Shown here piece by piece: positions 5,828-5,875 of a DNA stretch of 5,875 bases. The notes below the pieces were generated by a model. That model had not been told where the DNA came from. It did no database searches and saw nothing but the letters and a program-made list of their open reading frames with translations. The position numbers were made by a program, and so were the translations under genes. The stretch is taken from positions 1 to 5,875 of the forward strand of contig CAMTOW010000152.1 of the NCBI GenBank assembly GCA_947074245.1. The letters run 5' to 3'. The first letter of the stretch is position 1. The number at the start of each line of letters is the position of its first letter. This DNA comes from an uncultured Bacteroidales bacterium (lineage in GTDB: Bacteria > Bacteroidota > Bacteroidia > Bacteroidales > JAUNSR01).

Positions 5828-5875
5828 AGATCGGAAGAGCACACGTCTGAACTCCAGTCACTCCGGAGAATCTCG
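5828..5875 (+). other. Illumina TruSeq adapter, not genomic
   Basis: From 5828 the sequence is the standard Illumina TruSeq adapter seen in read 1 when the insert is shorter than the read. It begins AGATCGGAAGAGC at 5828-5840 and continues with ACACGTCTGAACTCCAGTCA and C to 5861. An 8-base index TCCGGAGA occupies 5862-5869, and ATCTCG, the start of the common flank towards P7, fills 5870-5875. All 34 constant bases match the adapter as I know it. This is untrimmed read-through carried into the assembly. Genomic sequence ends at 5827, though a base or two at the junction could belong to either side. Confidence 0.98.

Noticed and set aside
5543..5842. Minus-strand ORF of 99 codons opposite the rsmI end
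   Set aside because: It is antisense to rsmI and its start region includes adapter bases, so part of it does not exist in the genome.

Overview
This window looks like a complete short contig from a Bacteroidales-type bacterium (phylum Bacteroidota). Three things point there: promoters of the Bacteroidota form (TTTG, about 19 bases, TAnnTTTG), the style of the thymidine kinase, PBP4 and RsmI proteins, and a protein of unknown function whose C-terminal segment resembles one I know from Bacteroidales. I cannot name a genus. The content is ordinary chromosomal housekeeping. I see no mobile element, CRISPR array, phage gene or defence system.

Layout from left to right. Positions 1-27 hold the 5' part of a tRNA on the minus strand, cut by the contig edge, with a near-perfect promoter at 57-87. 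An AI-2E-family membrane protein lies on the minus strand at 127-1242. A strong intrinsic terminator for minus-strand transcripts lies at 1308-1352. It follows a possible 64-residue ORF (1426-1620) that overlaps the end of thymidine kinase (tdk, 1598-2188, minus). A compact divergent promoter region (2189-2283) separates tdk from a plus-strand run of three genes: a PBP4-type D-Ala-D-Ala carboxypeptidase/endopeptidase (2284-3717), an acidic protein of unknown function with ordered ends and a disordered middle (3892-4947), and the 16S rRNA methyltransferase rsmI (5073-5807).

The genes do not form one pathway. tdk serves thymidine salvage, the PBP4-type enzyme trims peptidoglycan in the periplasm, and RsmI methylates 16S rRNA. 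tdk and the PBP4-type gene share a control region. rsmI may be transcribed with the unknown gene upstream, since no clear promoter was found in the 125 bases between them.

The last 48 bases (5828-5875) are not genomic. They are Illumina TruSeq read-2-side adapter, then an 8-base index, then the start of the P7 flank. The true sequence ends at 5827, 20 bases after the rsmI stop codon. This artefact is the most solid unusual observation here. I found no convincing previously undescribed system.
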